In this document: in pieces, positions 16,826 through 27,244 of the stretch | Layout of the letters: each line of letters begins with the position of its first letter | How positions within the stretch are numbered: position 1 is the stretch's first letter | NCBI GenBank assembly: GCA_021737785.1 | Contig: JAIPDI010000015.1 | Coordinates: 1-64,000 of the forward strand | DNA length: 64,000 bases | Reading direction: 5' to 3' | DNA from: Deltaproteobacteria bacterium | GTDB taxonomy: Bacteria; Desulfobacterota; DSM-4660; Desulfatiglandales; Desulfatiglandaceae | The notes under the pieces: generated by a model | Databases searched by the model: none | What the model saw: the letters and a program-made list of their open reading frames with translations, nothing else | What the model was told of the DNA's origin: nothing | Position numbers and translations under genes: made by a program

Positions 16826-17833
16826 CTAAAATTGCCTCAAAAACCGCATATCGTTCTTAAAAAAGAGCTGAATATCATCGATCCCGTATTTAAGCATGGC
16901 AATCCTCTCGATCCCCATTCCGAATGCAAAGCCGGAGTAGAGATCCGGGTCGTAATCCACAAACCGGTATACCTCTGGATCCACCATCCCGGATCCCAAT
17001 ATTTCCAGCCAGCCTGTGTGGGAACAGGTCCTGCACCCGGCCCCTTTGCACATGACGCAGCGGATGTCCACTTCGGCACTCGGCTCTGTAAAGGGAAAAA
17101 AGCTGGGCCTGAAACGAAGGCGTGTGTTGCGGCCGAACATCTGGTGAACAAAACCGGTAAGGGTTCCCTTAAGATCGCCAAAGGTCACCCCTTTGTCCAC
17201 AAGGAGACCTTCCACTTGATGGAACATGGGGGTATGTGTCACGTCAGAATCGCGTCGATAGACCTTGCCGGGGGCAATAATGCTGACAGGCGGCTTGTGG
17301 GATTCCATCACGCGGACCTGCATGGGTGAGGTGTGGGTCCTGAGGACGATATTGTCGGAGATGTAAAAGGTATCCTGCATGTCCCGTGCAGGATGGTCTT
17401 TGGGTATATTGAGGGCCTCGAAATTATAATAATCCAGTTCGACGTTGGGCCCTTTCACCACCCTGAATCCCATTCTCGAAAAGATCCTGCAGACCTCCTG
17501 CAGGACCAGGGTGATGGGATGAAGGTGTCCGCGAAGAGGCTCTCTTCCAGGCAGGGTCAGGTCGATGGATCCTGTTCCGCTTCCCCTTCCGGCCCCCAGA
17601 AGCGTCTTTGACTCCTGAAAGCGTTCTGAGAGATTCTTCTTGACCACATTGGCCAATTTACCGATCTCGGGACGTTGTTCTGGCGGCAGGCCACCGACGC
17701 CTTTCATGAAGGACGTAAGCCGACCTTTCTTGCCCAGATATGTGATCCGGAATTGTTCAAGCGCCGCGAGATCCGTAATCGCGTCGAGTTCCTTCAGGGC
17801 GCGTGATTCCAGTTCAAGAAGTTGCTCTTTCAT
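16826..17833 (-). CDS. pheS: Phenylalanyl-tRNA synthetase alpha subunit
   Basis: Catalytic alpha chain of PheRS. The 335-aa protein has the N-terminal coiled coil (about 1-85), then class II motifs: [50 protein letters not shown] (motif 1/2 region), [13 protein letters not shown], and motif 3 [17 protein letters not shown]. The C-rich segment [20 protein letters not shown] is the usual insertion. Start ATG 17833; RBS is weak. It follows rplT in the thrS-infC-rpmI-rplT-pheST operon. Confidence 0.97.
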   Translation of the reverse strand: MKEQLLELESRALKELDAITDLAALEQFRITYLGKKGRLTSFMKGVGGLPPEQRPEIGKLANVVKKNLSERFQESKTLLGAGRGSGTGSIDLTLPGREPLRGHLHPITLVLQEVCRIFSRMGFRVVKGPNVELDYYNFEALNIPKDHPARDMQDTFYISDNIVLRTHTSPMQVRVMESHKPPVSIIAPGKVYRRDSDVTHTPMFHQVEGLLVDKGVTFGDLKGTLTGFVHQMFGRNTRLRFRPSFFPFTEPSAEVDIRCVMCKGAGCRTCSHTGWLEILGSGMVDPEVYRFVDYDPDLYSGFAFGMGIERIAMLKYGIDDIQLFFKNDMRFLRQF

Positions 17834-17862
17834 CAGGCTGTCTGTTAGAGATGTGAGGCGGG

Positions 17863-18207
17863 CTACTGGGCCATGCTCACTAACCGGGAAAAAGCCGCGG
17901 GATCATGGACCGCCATATCGGCGATCGCCTTACGATCCAAAAGTATCCCCGCCCTCTGAAGACCTCCGATGAACCGGCTGTAGGAGAGTCCGTGCTCCCT
18001 GGCAGCGGCATTGATCCTGACAATCCAGAGACTGCGGAAATCCCGTTTTCGGGTCCTCCGATCCCGGTATGCGTACACGCCGGCCCGCATAACCATCGCA
18101 TCCGCGGTCCTGAGCTGTTTACTGTGCCCCCCCCGGAAGCCTTTCGCAGCCTTCAATATCTTATTTCTTCTTCTCCTGGCCTTAAAGCCTCTTTTAACCC
18201 TTGGCAT
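17863..18207 (-). CDS. rplT: 50S ribosomal protein L20
   Basis: 114-aa ribosomal protein, early assembly factor for 23S rRNA and, in E. coli, repressor of its own operon. Starts [23 protein letters not shown] and shows [21 protein letters not shown] and [17 protein letters not shown]. It precedes pheS by 29 bases. The space to rpmI upstream is unusually long (about 330 bases). Confidence 0.97.
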   Translation of the reverse strand: MPRVKRGFKARRRRNKILKAAKGFRGGHSKQLRTADAMVMRAGVYAYRDRRTRKRDFRSLWIVRINAAAREHGLSYSRFIGGLQRAGILLDRKAIADMAVHDPAAFSRLVSMAQ

Positions 18208-18535
18208 GGCTAAACCTCATTTATGGTATTTGCGAAGCGTTGTCTCATCTCATACCTGAGCCGTCACTTCATGATGCAGATTACGGTTGCTCGGCGGGGA
18301 CATGAAAAACCCGGATAGATCCTCTTGCGAATTTCGTCCGGTATGTCATCGACCATCCCCTGCACGTTTTCTTCCGATGCAATACATCGGCTCAACATTC
18401 ACGATTTTTGCCTACACGTCCTGCTGGATTTCACATTTTTAACAATATCCTAAAAAGACACAACGCGCACAGAAACGGCTTCAAGTTCCTGAACACATCA
18501 ATCCCCTGATTTTGAAATTCCCAATCCCCAACGGC
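18208..18535. other. Long gap between rpmI and rplT
   Basis: In most bacteria rpmI and rplT are nearly adjacent. Here 328 bases separate them. I find no open frame of substance, no tRNA and no clear terminator; a short AT-rich tract lies at 18430-18460. It could hold an internal promoter or an L20 regulatory leader, but I cannot show a structure. Confidence 0.35.
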
Positions 18536-18733
18536 TCATAGATAGGGGATCAGTTTGGCCACCTGTCTCATATTGGTGGCATCCACAAGACTCGATTTCC
18601 TCAGATTTCTTTTTCGTTTGGAACTCTTTTTCGTGAGAATATGACTTGAAAAAGCCTTGCTTCTTACCACCTTACCCGACCCAGTGGTCTTAAACCGCTT
18701 GGCGGCTCCTCGGTTCGTCTTTATCTTGGGCAT
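18536..18733 (-). CDS. rpmI: 50S ribosomal protein L35
   Basis: 65-aa basic protein, [21 protein letters not shown] followed by [23 protein letters not shown], the complete L35 pattern. ATG 18733 with GGAGG about eight bases upstream. Second-to-third gene of the infC-rpmI-rplT group. Confidence 0.97.
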   Translation of the reverse strand: MPKIKTNRGAAKRFKTTGSGKVVRSKAFSSHILTKKSSKRKRNLRKSSLVDATNMRQVAKLIPYL

Positions 18734-18845
18734 TCTTTACCTCCATCTGCTAAGGTGAAACCCTGCAGGATGCACCTTTCAGTTACCGACATTGATGGCA
18801 TCGGCAGGAACTGCGCCCATCCAGAAGGTCTCACCCCGCTGACCC

Positions 18846-19370
18846 TTATTTCGGAATAATGACCATCGTCATTCTGTTTCTCGCCTCCCGGGTAGGCGGC
18901 TGTTCTACGGCACCGTCTTCCGAGACCTCTTCAGCGACCCGCTTCAGGATCTCTTCGCCGGCATTCATATAGGCCATCTCTCTCCCCCTGAAAAAAACAG
19001 TGACCTTCACCCGATGCTTCTTTTCAAGAAATTTCTTGAGGTTCTTGATCTTGAAGGTGAGGTCGTGGTCCTCTGTATGGGGGCGAAGTTTGATCTCCTT
19101 CATCTGGCCGCCTCGGCTCTTTTTTCGAGCCTCCTGGACCTTCTTGCTCGTCTGGTATCTGAACTTCCCGTAATCCATGATCCGACAGACCGGGGGGTCT
19201 GAATTGGGCGCAACCTCTACAAGATCAAATCCTTCATTTTTGGCCGCTTCCAAGGCATCACGCAGGGATACGATACCCAATTGATCGCCTTCAGAAGAGA
19301 TCAATCGCACCTCCCTCGAACGGATCCGTTCATTGATCCTGACGTCATCAGATTTTTTTACTATGGTCAT
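18846..19370 (-). CDS. infC: Translation initiation factor IF-3
   Basis: Binds the 30S subunit and polices start-codon choice. The product (174 aa from the ATG) has the IF3-N segment INERIRSREVRLISSEGDQLGIVSLRDALEAA, the linker, and IF3-C with QMKEIKLRPHTEDHDLTFKIKNLKKFLEKKHRVKVTVFFRGREM. The start is ambiguous in an informative way: ATG 19370 overlaps the thrS stop (TAATG) but is only two bases from AGGAGG (19373-19378), too close, whereas an ATA codon at 19362-19364 sits eight bases from it. infC in other bacteria uses rare codons such as AUU for autoregulation, so AUA may be the true start. Confidence 0.95.
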   Translation of the reverse strand: MTIVKKSDDVRINERIRSREVRLISSEGDQLGIVSLRDALEAAKNEGFDLVEVAPNSDPPVCRIMDYGKFRYQTSKKVQEARKKSRGGQMKEIKLRPHTEDHDLTFKIKNLKKFLEKKHRVKVTVFFRGREMAYMNAGEEILKRVAEEVSEDGAVEQPPTREARNRMTMVIIPK

Positions 19371-21283
19371 TACCTCCTTTGTTCGGACTCTCCTTTGATC
19401 AGGTCACTAAATGCCTTCGCAGTCATCAGCGAAAGATTTTGACCGCTCCTCTGCCTTGGGGTTACCCCGTCATTATCGCATTCATTATCCCCGATAATCA
19501 GCATATAAGGGATCTTCTGCAGTTGCGCCTCTCTCACCTTGAGGCCGAGTTTCTCGTTTCTGAGATCGGCCTCAACCCGGACATCCGCCTCCCTCAGGGT
19601 CTGATATACCTTTTGGGCATGGGGGATATTTCTGTCTGTTACCGTAAGGATGACCGCCTGCACCGGCGCCAGCCATGTGGGAAATGCGCCCGCATAATGT
19701 TCGATCAAAACCCCGATGAACCTCTCAATTGCGCCTAAAATCACCCGGTGAAGCATCACCGGCCGATGCTTTTCGCCGTCTTTACCAATATACGTGAGAT
19801 CAAACTTTTCAGGAAGTGTAAAATCACATTGAATGGTAGCGCACTGCCATTTTCTTCCCAGTGCGTCTTTCAACTTGACATCGATCTTGGGACCATAGAA
19901 GGCCCCGTCCCCTTCATTGATCTCGTACGCCAGCCGCTCATCTTCCATGGCCCTGATAAGGGCCTGTGTAGCAAGTTCCCAGTCCGCATCAGACCCGATC
20001 GACTTTTCAGGCCGCGTACTGATCTCCAGGTCATATTCAAACTGAAAGATATCCATGACCTCTTTGACAAAGTTGAGCACGCCCTTTATCTCGGCATTGA
20101 GCTGATCCGGAGTACAGATGATATGGGCGTCATCCTGGGTGAATTCCCGAACCCTGAAAAGTCCGTGCAAGACCCCTGAACGCTCGTGCCGGTGGACCGT
20201 GCCCAACTCAAAGTACCTTTTGGGCAGATCCCGGTAGCTTCTCAACTTGGAGCCGTAAATGAGCATGTGCGACAGACAGTTCATCGGCTTGATACCGTAG
20301 GACTGCTTATCGATCTCGGTAAAATACATGTTTTCCCGGTAATTCTCGAAGTGACCCGACTTTTTCCACAATTCCGTCTTCAGGATCTGCGGACCTCTCG
20401 CCAACTCGTATCCCCTTCTCAAATGCTCCCGTATCTCAAACTCCTCGAGGATGTGCCGCAACATGGCGCCCTTGGGATGCCAGACGATCATCCCGGCCCC
20501 GATCTCTTCATAGGTATTGAAGAGTCCGAGCTGGGGTCCCAGTCGGACATGATTTCTTTTTTTGGCCTCTTCGAGCCAGTGGAGGTGCTTTTTCAGATGC
20601 TTCTGGTCGGCGAATGCCACGCCATAGATTCGACTCAGCATGGGCCGGGTTTCATCCCCCCGCCAGTAAGCCCCGGCAACCCGGGTCAAATGAAAGGCCT
20701 TAATCATCCCGGTGGACGGGATATGCGGCCCCCGGCACAGATCTGTGAAACTGCCCTGGGTATAGAGGGAAACCTGGTCCGCGCCCAGGTCCTGGATCAA
20801 TTCGACCTTGTAATCTTCGCCCTGATCCTTGAAAAAATCGATCGCCTCCTGACTCCCCATCTCTTTCCTGGCAAAGGGAAGGTCTGCCCGGATGATCTCT
20901 TTCATCTTTTCTTCAATGGCAGGGAGATCATCCTCTCTGAACGGACGTTCATAATCAAAATCATAATAAAATCCGTTTTCAATGGCCGGGCCGATCGTGA
21001 CCTTTACCCCGGGAAAGAGCTCCCTGACGGCCATTGCCATGACATGGGAGGTGCTGTGCCGGAGGATTTCCACCCCTTCATCGGACTGCAGATAGATGGG
21101 CGCCAGTTCAGCCTCGTCTTCCAGGGCCGAAGACAGGTCCTGCAACTCTCCGTTCACCTTTACAGCCACCACCCTGTCCAGGCCGCCCACATTCAGATGT
21201 TCAAGGGCCTGGCGCGCTGACAGGGATTCCGCCTCCACCTGTTCTGTCGGATTTTCATTCAAATGGATCGAAAACGTTTTCAT
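19370..21283 (-). CDS. thrS: Threonyl-tRNA synthetase
   Basis: 637-aa class II synthetase. Domain order: N-terminal TGS domain (about 1-60), editing SAD domain with [30 protein letters not shown], catalytic core with the zinc-site segment [25 protein letters not shown], motif 3 near [13 protein letters not shown], and C-terminal anticodon domain ([20 protein letters not shown]). I start at the second of two adjacent ATGs (21283) because the family begins near MKTFSIHLN; an upstream extension to 21331 has no ribosome site. First gene of the operon through merR. Confidence 0.95.
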   Translation of the reverse strand: MKTFSIHLNENPTEQVEAESLSARQALEHLNVGGLDRVVAVKVNGELQDLSSALEDEAELAPIYLQSDEGVEILRHSTSHVMAMAVRELFPGVKVTIGPAIENGFYYDFDYERPFREDDLPAIEEKMKEIIRADLPFARKEMGSQEAIDFFKDQGEDYKVELIQDLGADQVSLYTQGSFTDLCRGPHIPSTGMIKAFHLTRVAGAYWRGDETRPMLSRIYGVAFADQKHLKKHLHWLEEAKKRNHVRLGPQLGLFNTYEEIGAGMIVWHPKGAMLRHILEEFEIREHLRRGYELARGPQILKTELWKKSGHFENYRENMYFTEIDKQSYGIKPMNCLSHMLIYGSKLRSYRDLPKRYFELGTVHRHERSGVLHGLFRVREFTQDDAHIICTPDQLNAEIKGVLNFVKEVMDIFQFEYDLEISTRPEKSIGSDADWELATQALIRAMEDERLAYEINEGDGAFYGPKIDVKLKDALGRKWQCATIQCDFTLPEKFDLTYIGKDGEKHRPVMLHRVILGAIERFIGVLIEHYAGAFPTWLAPVQAVILTVTDRNIPHAQKVYQTLREADVRVEADLRNEKLGLKVREAQLQKIPYMLIIGDNECDNDGVTPRQRSGQNLSLMTAKAFSDLIKGESEQRR

Positions 21284-21981
21284 CATATCATGTCCATTAA
21301 AGAAAACAAGGCATCCGAAGTACATAACCACTTCTCAAGATGCCTCATAAAATCTTCACTTACCGAATCAACGCACTTGGGTATCGTGTTTTATAAGGAA
21401 TTGATTTAAGGGTAATCGTCAATATGCTTCAGGGTCTCTTCTCCGGCCGGCCCAGCCGGGCCGTCTTCCTAAGCGTCCGGCAATGCGTGTCTTTGCCGAA
21501 CGGCGATTCAACCGGATGCGTTCTCCCAAGCCCCGGCCTTGTGATGTCAGGCGACCGGATTGGAAAATTTTGTCTTTATAAACAATAACGTGATGAAATG
21601 CAAGCAAAAAATGACGGCATGCCCGATTCAATGCCTCCCGGCCCTCCCCGGGGCCATGGGATTTACAGAAATCCGGTTCCTAACGATTGAAAACCATTTG
21701 AAAAACGTCTTGTAAAAGGCTAAGCTTGTCCCAGATTCACAGGTACCGACTTCATCGGCCTATCTATCCGTACCGCCCCTCGCCATGAGAATCGTCCAGG
21801 GGCAGTTATCGGATTTCGGTTTGAAGTTTGTTCCTGATAACCATTGGACGGATAACCGGGAACCAGCCCCTATTTTCATCTCAGGAGGTGAAGAACTCTT
21901 CTTCGTCATGAACACTAACATCCTGTCTCATGATTTTCAGCCGTCTTGCGCCAGGCCTATGCGTCCTCAGGATTGATCCTA
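21284..21981. other. Divergent intergenic region between thrS and btuF
   Basis: About 700 bases between divergent operons. An open frame at 21419-21631 (minus) is compositionally poor and has no family resemblance, so I leave it out. I looked for a cobalamin riboswitch before btuF (CACTG box, GGGAA/GGTG core, conserved 3' pairing) and did not find it. Nothing else is recognisable. Confidence 0.4.
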
Positions 21982-22884
21982 ATGCAACATATTCGGTACA
22001 TTCTTTTTTTGATAATTTTCTGCAGCCTCTTTTTCTCTATAGGACCATCGGCCGCCAGAACAGCAACAGATGAAACGGGCCGGCGAGTCATTGTGCCGGA
22101 TGATCCCAGACGCATCGTTTCCTTTGCCCCCAGCATCACGGAGATCATATTTGCAGTGGGCAGGGAGGATCGGTTAAAGGGGGTAAGCCGGTTTAGCGAT
22201 TTCCCCCCAGAGGCCACCCGACTTCCCTCTGTCGGATCCTATATCCGCCTGGACCTGGAAAAAATCGTGGCCTTAAGACCTGATCTCTGTTTTGCCACCA
22301 AGGACGGCAATCCGAAGGATGTGGTCGCTCGGCTGAGCGCCCTCGGCATACCCGTTTATGCGGTGCACCCGAAGGATCTGGAATCGGTCATGAGAACCAT
22401 TCGCCGCATAGGGGACCTCCTCAACGCCGGCCCAAAGGCAGACGCCGTTATCCAGCAGATGCAATCCAGGATCAGCCATGTCACATCAGTGGTCTCAAAG
22501 GCCTCCCGCCGGCCGGGGGTCTTCTTTCAAATAGGGATCTCCCCCATTGTCTCCGTGGGGGAATCGACCTTTATCAATGAACTGATAGAGCTCGCAGGCG
22601 GGATAAATCTTGCAAAGGGCCCTACCCCGTACCCGCGATTCAGCCACGAACAGGTCCTGGCCCTAGCGCCGGACGTGCTCATCATTACCTCCATGGCGCG
22701 GGGAGGCAGATTTGAGGCGGTCAAGAGGGAGTGGGGCAGGTGGCCCTCCATCCCTGCCGTACGAAACCATCGCATCCTGACGGTGGACTCCAATCTCTTT
22801 GACCGGCCCAGTCCCCGGCTGGTTGACGCCCTTGAAATCCTTGCCCGGCTCATCCACCCCGGACTTTTCGAGGGAGAGAAGTGA
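21982..22884 (+). CDS. btuF: BtuF-type periplasmic binding protein
   Basis: Periplasmic receptor of a cobalamin/iron-siderophore class ABC importer. The 300-aa protein has an N-terminal signal segment (LFLIIFCSLFFSIGPSAARTA) with no obvious lipobox, then VIVPDDPRRIVSFAPSITEIIFAVG, RFSDFPPEATRLPSVGSYIRLDLEKIVALRPDL and VVSVGESTFINELIELAGGIN, as in BtuF/FecB proteins. ATG 21982 has AGGA nine bases upstream; an open frame starts earlier at TTG 21946 but would precede the signal peptide. Ligand is most likely corrinoid, inferred from family and the linked BtuC and BtuD types. Confidence 0.85.
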   Translation: MQHIRYILFLIIFCSLFFSIGPSAARTATDETGRRVIVPDDPRRIVSFAPSITEIIFAVGREDRLKGVSRFSDFPPEATRLPSVGSYIRLDLEKIVALRPDLCFATKDGNPKDVVARLSALGIPVYAVHPKDLESVMRTIRRIGDLLNAGPKADAVIQQMQSRISHVTSVVSKASRRPGVFFQIGISPIVSVGESTFINELIELAGGINLAKGPTPYPRFSHEQVLALAPDVLIITSMARGGRFEAVKREWGRWPSIPAVRNHRILTVDSNLFDRPSPRLVDALEILARLIHPGLFEGEK

Positions 22885-23933
22885 GTAAAGGAGCCGAGCC
22901 CAAAGGATCCATATCCGTACGAATGGACCTGGAAAGACCTCTCCTCCTGAGACGCCTTTCCAGGGTATCCCTGTTGCTGCTCTGTCTCATGATCGCAGCC
23001 GTATTCTTCGGGATCTCCATCGGATCGACCGGTACCGGCATCAGCGAAAGCCTGGCGACCCTGTTTGACGGAAAGAATACAGACGCCATGCGCCATACCA
23101 TTGTCTGGGAGATACGGTTCCCCCGCGTCCTCCTGGCGATCCTGGTAGGCGCCACCCTTTCCCTGGGGGGGCTGGTCTTTCAGGCTCTCCTCCGGAACCC
23201 CCTGGCCGAGCCCTATATCCTGGGGGTTTCCAGTGGAGCTGGGATCGGCGCCATCATCGGTATTCTCGCAGGACTTCCCCGCTTTCCCGGGGTAGGCGCA
23301 ACGGCCTTCGCAGGAAGTATGGGAACCCTCCTCCTCCTCTTCGTCATGTCTTCAGGCCAGACCATGTTGAAAAAGGATACCCTCCTCCTCTCCGGGGTGA
23401 TGGTCAATGCCTTCTGTGCCGCACTGATCATGTTTCTGATGTCCATTACACAGGATTCCCGGCTCCACAATATTATCTTCTGGCTCATGGGAGATCTCTC
23501 CACAGCGGATCTTTACCAGGTCGGCATACTCGCAGGGCTGCTGGTCCCGGGCTTTATCCTCCTTTTCTGCCTGTCAAACGCCATGAATCTCTTACTCATG
23601 GGGAGAGAACTGGCCCAGACCATGGGCCTCAACATCAAGGCTGCGACCGTCACCCTTCTCGTAGCGACCTCGTTTATGGTCAGTTTGACGGTTTCGTATT
23701 GTGGTCCCATCGGGTTTGTAGGGCTGGTGATGCCGCACGTGCTCAGGCTCGCCGTTGGCCCGGATCACAGGGTCCTCGTGCCCGCGTGCATATTGGGCGG
23801 GGGCACGTATATGGTTCTGTGCGATCTTCTGGCAAGGACCCTTCCCGACCAGGGGGAGATGCCTGCAGGCGTGATCACCGCCATGATCGGTGTACCGCTG
23901 TTTATCATCCTGTTAAAAAAAACCAGACGATGA
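22881..23933 (+). CDS. btuC: FecCD/BtuC-family ABC permease
   Basis: 350-aa inner-membrane permease with about nine to ten hydrophobic segments. Family landmarks: VWEIRFPRVLLAILVGATLSLGGLVFQALLRNPLAEPYILGVSSGAGIGA (split across residues about 70-120) and the C-terminal GPIGFVGLVMPHVLRLAVGPDHR, which contacts the ATPase. The start is GTG 22881, overlapping the btuF stop by four bases; MDLERPLLL at 22923 is a possible later start. One copy works as a homodimer in this family. Confidence 0.9.
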   Translation: MSKGAEPKGSISVRMDLERPLLLRRLSRVSLLLLCLMIAAVFFGISIGSTGTGISESLATLFDGKNTDAMRHTIVWEIRFPRVLLAILVGATLSLGGLVFQALLRNPLAEPYILGVSSGAGIGAIIGILAGLPRFPGVGATAFAGSMGTLLLLFVMSSGQTMLKKDTLLLSGVMVNAFCAALIMFLMSITQDSRLHNIIFWLMGDLSTADLYQVGILAGLLVPGFILLFCLSNAMNLLLMGRELAQTMGLNIKAATVTLLVATSFMVSLTVSYCGPIGFVGLVMPHVLRLAVGPDHRVLVPACILGGGTYMVLCDLLARTLPDQGEMPAGVITAMIGVPLFIILLKKTRR

Positions 23934-24754
23934 AAGACGCCGTACATACCAAACAACTGGAATATTCCTACGGGGACCTCCGCGTGCTCAAGGATCTCTC
24001 CTTTTCCGTCCACCAGGGCGATTTTTTCATCATCATCGGACCCAACGGCTCTGGAAAGACCACCCTTTTGAAATGTATTTCAGGGATTCTACGACCCAGG
24101 GCAGGCAGCCTGGAGATCTCAGGCGTCCCGGTCCATGCCTACTCCCGGAAATCCCTGGCACGTTCCATTGCCCTGGTGCCCCAGACAGCGCCGGTCGATT
24201 TTCCCTTCACAGTGACCGAGGTAGTCCTCATGGGCCGGTCCCCCCATCTGGGCATATTGGGGGTGGAACATGAAAAGGACCTCTCCATCGCACACCGGGC
24301 CATGGAGTTTACCGGCGTGGCATCCCTGGCCCGCCGGAAACTGGATCAGTTGAGCGGGGGTGAACGTCAGAGGGTCATGATTGCCAGGGCCATATGTCAG
24401 GACCCCGAGATTATTCTCCTGGATGAACCCACCGCTTCCCTCGATCTTGCACATCAGGTCAGGGTCATGGACCTGATGGAAAGGCTGAGAGATGAGAAGA
24501 AGCTGACCATCCTGATGGTATCCCACGACATCAATCTTGCCGCCCTGTACGGCAACCGGTTGATGCTCCTGAAAGAAGGGCGAATCCTGAGCCTCGGTCA
24601 TCCGTCCGAGGTCCTGACTTTCCAGTCCCTCGAAGAGGCCTATGGATGCCCCCTCCTGGTGGACAAGAGCCCGTTAGGGAATTTTCAGAGAGTTACGGTG
24701 GTTCCCCAAAAATTCATCGATCCGGGCATCAGGAGAGTCATCTGGAGGCCCTGA
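23930..24754 (+). CDS. btuD: BtuD/FecE-type ABC ATPase
   Basis: 274-aa ATPase that powers the BtuC-type permease. Walker A GPNGSGKT near residue 43, Q-loop VPQTAPVDFPFTVTEVVLMGR, signature LSGGERQRVMIARAI, Walker B IILLDEPTASLD and H-loop MVSHDINLAALYG. ATG 23930 overlaps the btuC stop (ATGA), so translation is coupled. Nothing follows on the plus strand; the operon is btuF-btuC-btuD only. Confidence 0.92.
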   Translation: MKDAVHTKQLEYSYGDLRVLKDLSFSVHQGDFFIIIGPNGSGKTTLLKCISGILRPRAGSLEISGVPVHAYSRKSLARSIALVPQTAPVDFPFTVTEVVLMGRSPHLGILGVEHEKDLSIAHRAMEFTGVASLARRKLDQLSGGERQRVMIARAICQDPEIILLDEPTASLDLAHQVRVMDLMERLRDEKKLTILMVSHDINLAALYGNRLMLLKEGRILSLGHPSEVLTFQSLEEAYGCPLLVDKSPLGNFQRVTVVPQKFIDPGIRRVIWRP

Positions 24755-24896
24755 TTCCCCACCCGCATTCAGGCCCTCCAACAGCACCTTTTCTTCCCTC
24801 CCCATCCTGCAAAAGTCGATGGGAGGGCGATCTCAACATCCGATGGGGTCTGCCCGCAGGCCCTGCACCGCCGCATGGAAACGGCATCCATCCCCT

Positions 24897-25463
24897 CTAC
24901 GGCCCGGGTGTTTCAACAACGCACTCCTTCATAATCTCGGCGGCCCTTTTGTATACATCCGAAAAGGTTAACAGCCCCACGATTTCATCTCCCCTAAGAA
25001 CCACAAGCGCATCGTGACGATTCATCACAAACAGATGAAAACACTTGACCAGGGTGTCATCTACACTGACGCGCTGTCCTTCGGGGGGAGGCTTGATAAA
25101 ATTTTTTATTCGGAGGCCTCCGGCCTTGCGACACAGATCCTCGAATGGATTTCCCCAAAGCTGGTAATCATCCTGCATGGACTTCCAGATATAATCGAGC
25201 CCGAAGCGGCTGAGGATCTTCTGGGTATCCATCCTGTTATAGTTGGTTTCCAGCCCCCGAAGGAGATCGATGGGCGAAAGCTTTCCCATGATCTTTCCCT
25301 CTTCATCCTCAACCAGGAGGATTCTCTGCTCGGATTCTCCGGACAGATATTTCTTCTGGGCACTCTCCAAGGCCATCAGCGCTTCATAAAAAGTGGCATT
25401 GCAGGATATCCTTGGAAATCTCTCCCTCGGGATCACAAGATCACGCACTTTCATGTTTTCCAT
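24897..25463 (-). CDS. CBS-domain protein
   Basis: 188-aa protein with two CBS motifs forming one Bateman module: MKVRDLVIPRERFPRISCNATFYEALMALE at the N-terminus and RVSVDDTLVKCFHLFVMNRHDALVVLRGDEIVGLLTFSDVYK at the C-terminus, separated by a roughly 70-residue insert containing YIWKSMQDDYQLWGNP. Such modules bind adenine nucleotides and regulate a partner. It has no enzymatic domain. It precedes no gene closely; the universal stress gene lies upstream in the same direction, so the pair may be a small stress/energy-sensing unit. Confidence 0.8.
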   Translation of the reverse strand: MENMKVRDLVIPRERFPRISCNATFYEALMALESAQKKYLSGESEQRILLVEDEEGKIMGKLSPIDLLRGLETNYNRMDTQKILSRFGLDYIWKSMQDDYQLWGNPFEDLCRKAGGLRIKNFIKPPPEGQRVSVDDTLVKCFHLFVMNRHDALVVLRGDEIVGLLTFSDVYKRAAEIMKECVVETPGP

Positions 25464-25577
25464 GATAATGTCACTCCTTTACAACCCATATTATCCGGAT
25501 GGTGTCGGGCCACCGACTCAAATGCGGCGGCCGCGCAATGCACACCCATTGCCCGAATCAGTGATCAAAAAATCTTT

Positions 25578-26495
25578 CTATGCCGTCGCGGCCATGGGAC
25601 GCACCGATAGGACAGGGCATTGGGCCTGGCGGATCACGCGATCCGTGGTCGAACCGACCAGCAATGTCTCAACCAGACGGTGTCCCCTGATCCCCAAAAC
25701 GATTAGATCCATATGGTTAATCAAAGCATACTGAATGAGCTCCTCGTGGGGCTGGCCGGCCAGCAGGGCCGTTGTATGCCGGCACCAGTGACTGGCCTCT
25801 TCAGGGATCATCTTGTTGAGCATGGCATCCAGGGGCTCCCGGATGCTCTCCCGGAGGTCTTCCGATGGTTTCACATCCTGTTTGAACAGCTGTTTATAGA
25901 TGGGCGGCTCAATCACGTGTACCAGATGAAGTTCGGATTGAAATTCCTGGGCAAGGCTGAGCGCGTATTCAAAGGCCAGGAGGGAATCCGCTGAAAAGTC
26001 GCATCCTACAAGGATCTTGTTCATCCGGATCTCCTGATCGGAAAGGGATCCGACCACTGTTTCCGGACTTCGAATCGACATCAACGGGCAGGGAAGGGTC
26101 TTTATAAGCCGCTCAGTCACAGATCCTAAAATCATCCGTTTCAACCCGGACCGTCCGTGGGTTGCGGCAATGGCCAGATCGACATGCTTTTCTTTGGCAA
26201 TACGGGTAATGTCGTCCACTGGATGGCCCTCGAGGACAAGCTGTTCCACATCCAGTGCCGGCTCCCCTATGAGTTGATTCAGTTGCTCCTGTGCGTATTC
26301 TGTAAGGGCCTTCTGCTGGTCCACCCACTGTACCACCGCCTCATCATATGCAGCGACCGGGGTGATATCCACCACATGACAGACATAGAGCTTTGCATTG
26401 AATTCCTTGGCCAATCGAATGGCATATGGGATAGCGTAATTGGAAAAATCCGAAAAGTCTGTGGTGCACAAAATTTTTTTCAATTTAATTCTCAT
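25578..26495 (-). CDS. Tandem universal stress protein (two UspA domains)
   Basis: 305-aa cytoplasmic protein with two UspA domains (about 1-145 and 150-305). Each ends in the ATP-binding pattern: ATHGRSGLKRMILGSVTERL in domain 1 and GIRGHRLVETLLVGSTTDRV in domain 2, both with the GxxG-GS core. I chose ATG 26495 (MRIKLKKILCTTDFSDFSN) because AAAGGAGG precedes it by nine bases; the open frame starts earlier without one. Upstream and co-oriented with the CBS gene, both nucleotide-sensing types. Confidence 0.9.
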   Translation of the reverse strand: MRIKLKKILCTTDFSDFSNYAIPYAIRLAKEFNAKLYVCHVVDITPVAAYDEAVVQWVDQQKALTEYAQEQLNQLIGEPALDVEQLVLEGHPVDDITRIAKEKHVDLAIAATHGRSGLKRMILGSVTERLIKTLPCPLMSIRSPETVVGSLSDQEIRMNKILVGCDFSADSLLAFEYALSLAQEFQSELHLVHVIEPPIYKQLFKQDVKPSEDLRESIREPLDAMLNKMIPEEASHWCRHTTALLAGQPHEELIQYALINHMDLIVLGIRGHRLVETLLVGSTTDRVIRQAQCPVLSVRPMAATA

Positions 26496-26747
26496 AAGAA
26501 GAATCCTCCTTTCCTGACTCTGTCCCCCTATCGCCCCCGAGGCCTGCAGTGCGATCCACCGAGACAATTTACATTATGAACTCTCTTCCCAAATACCCGA
26601 AGAACAGAAGATTGGATCCAAGCCTCATTATAACGCAAGGTGAATGCCAAACATCCTCACTCAATAGCTTTCCGTGCAACAATCCTGAACCATGACAAAA
26701 AACTACAGATCTGTCTGATGAGACAAGATACCCATAAGCATTTCCAA

Positions 26748-26894
26748 TCAATCACCAACCACGCCCATAGGACATGGTATGATGAAACCCCCATAACCCA
26801 TAAGGGGGGCATTGTTGCAAAGAAAGCCCTCAGAGTTTGACTCGCAGAGGTCTATGGGCAATCGAATGGGCATGCTTTTTTTGGGGCTTGCCAT
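26748..26894 (-). CDS. Possible 48-aa protein, unknown
   Basis: Starts at ATG 26894 with AAAGGAG about eight bases upstream and reads MASPKKSMPIRLPIDLCES, ending GVVGD. It contains three Cys and several Pro/Gly and no clear membrane segment. No relative is known to me. The good ribosome site is the only positive evidence; the region around it has no other coding character, so it may be chance. Confidence 0.25.
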   Translation of the reverse strand: MASPKKSMPIRLPIDLCESNSEGFLCNNAPLMGYGGFIIPCPMGVVGD

Positions 26895-27244
26895 AACGGC
26901 ATCTCCTTTTGCTATCACCTTTGGTTCCATATAATGATACCTCATGGACCATTGAATTGCGCTTGTCAAGAAGATTGTCCGCCCCCAACCCGAATTCTGA
27001 AAAGACCCTCCCCCTTTCTCGATGGTGCCGGTTCAATCCGACCGAGCAGCGGCAATCAACGAGTTTTAAGACAGTACAAAAGTTGTTCGACCCTCGAAAT
27101 CTCAGGTCAGCGCCTTTGGCTTTAATATGACCCTCGCTCCGTGACCCCAAAAATTGGTGTGGCACGATGGTTTCCATGACACAGTACCTATTCGTGGCAT
27201 TCGCATGATTTGTGTTAGAATTTTTATTTTTACGACAATTGGGA

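Noticed and set aside
21419-21631. 70-codon minus-strand frame
   Set aside because: Arg-rich low-complexity product with no start signal; likely chance in GC-rich sequence.
21284-21981. Cobalamin riboswitch before btuF
   Set aside because: No conserved core or 3' pairing could be found in the leader.
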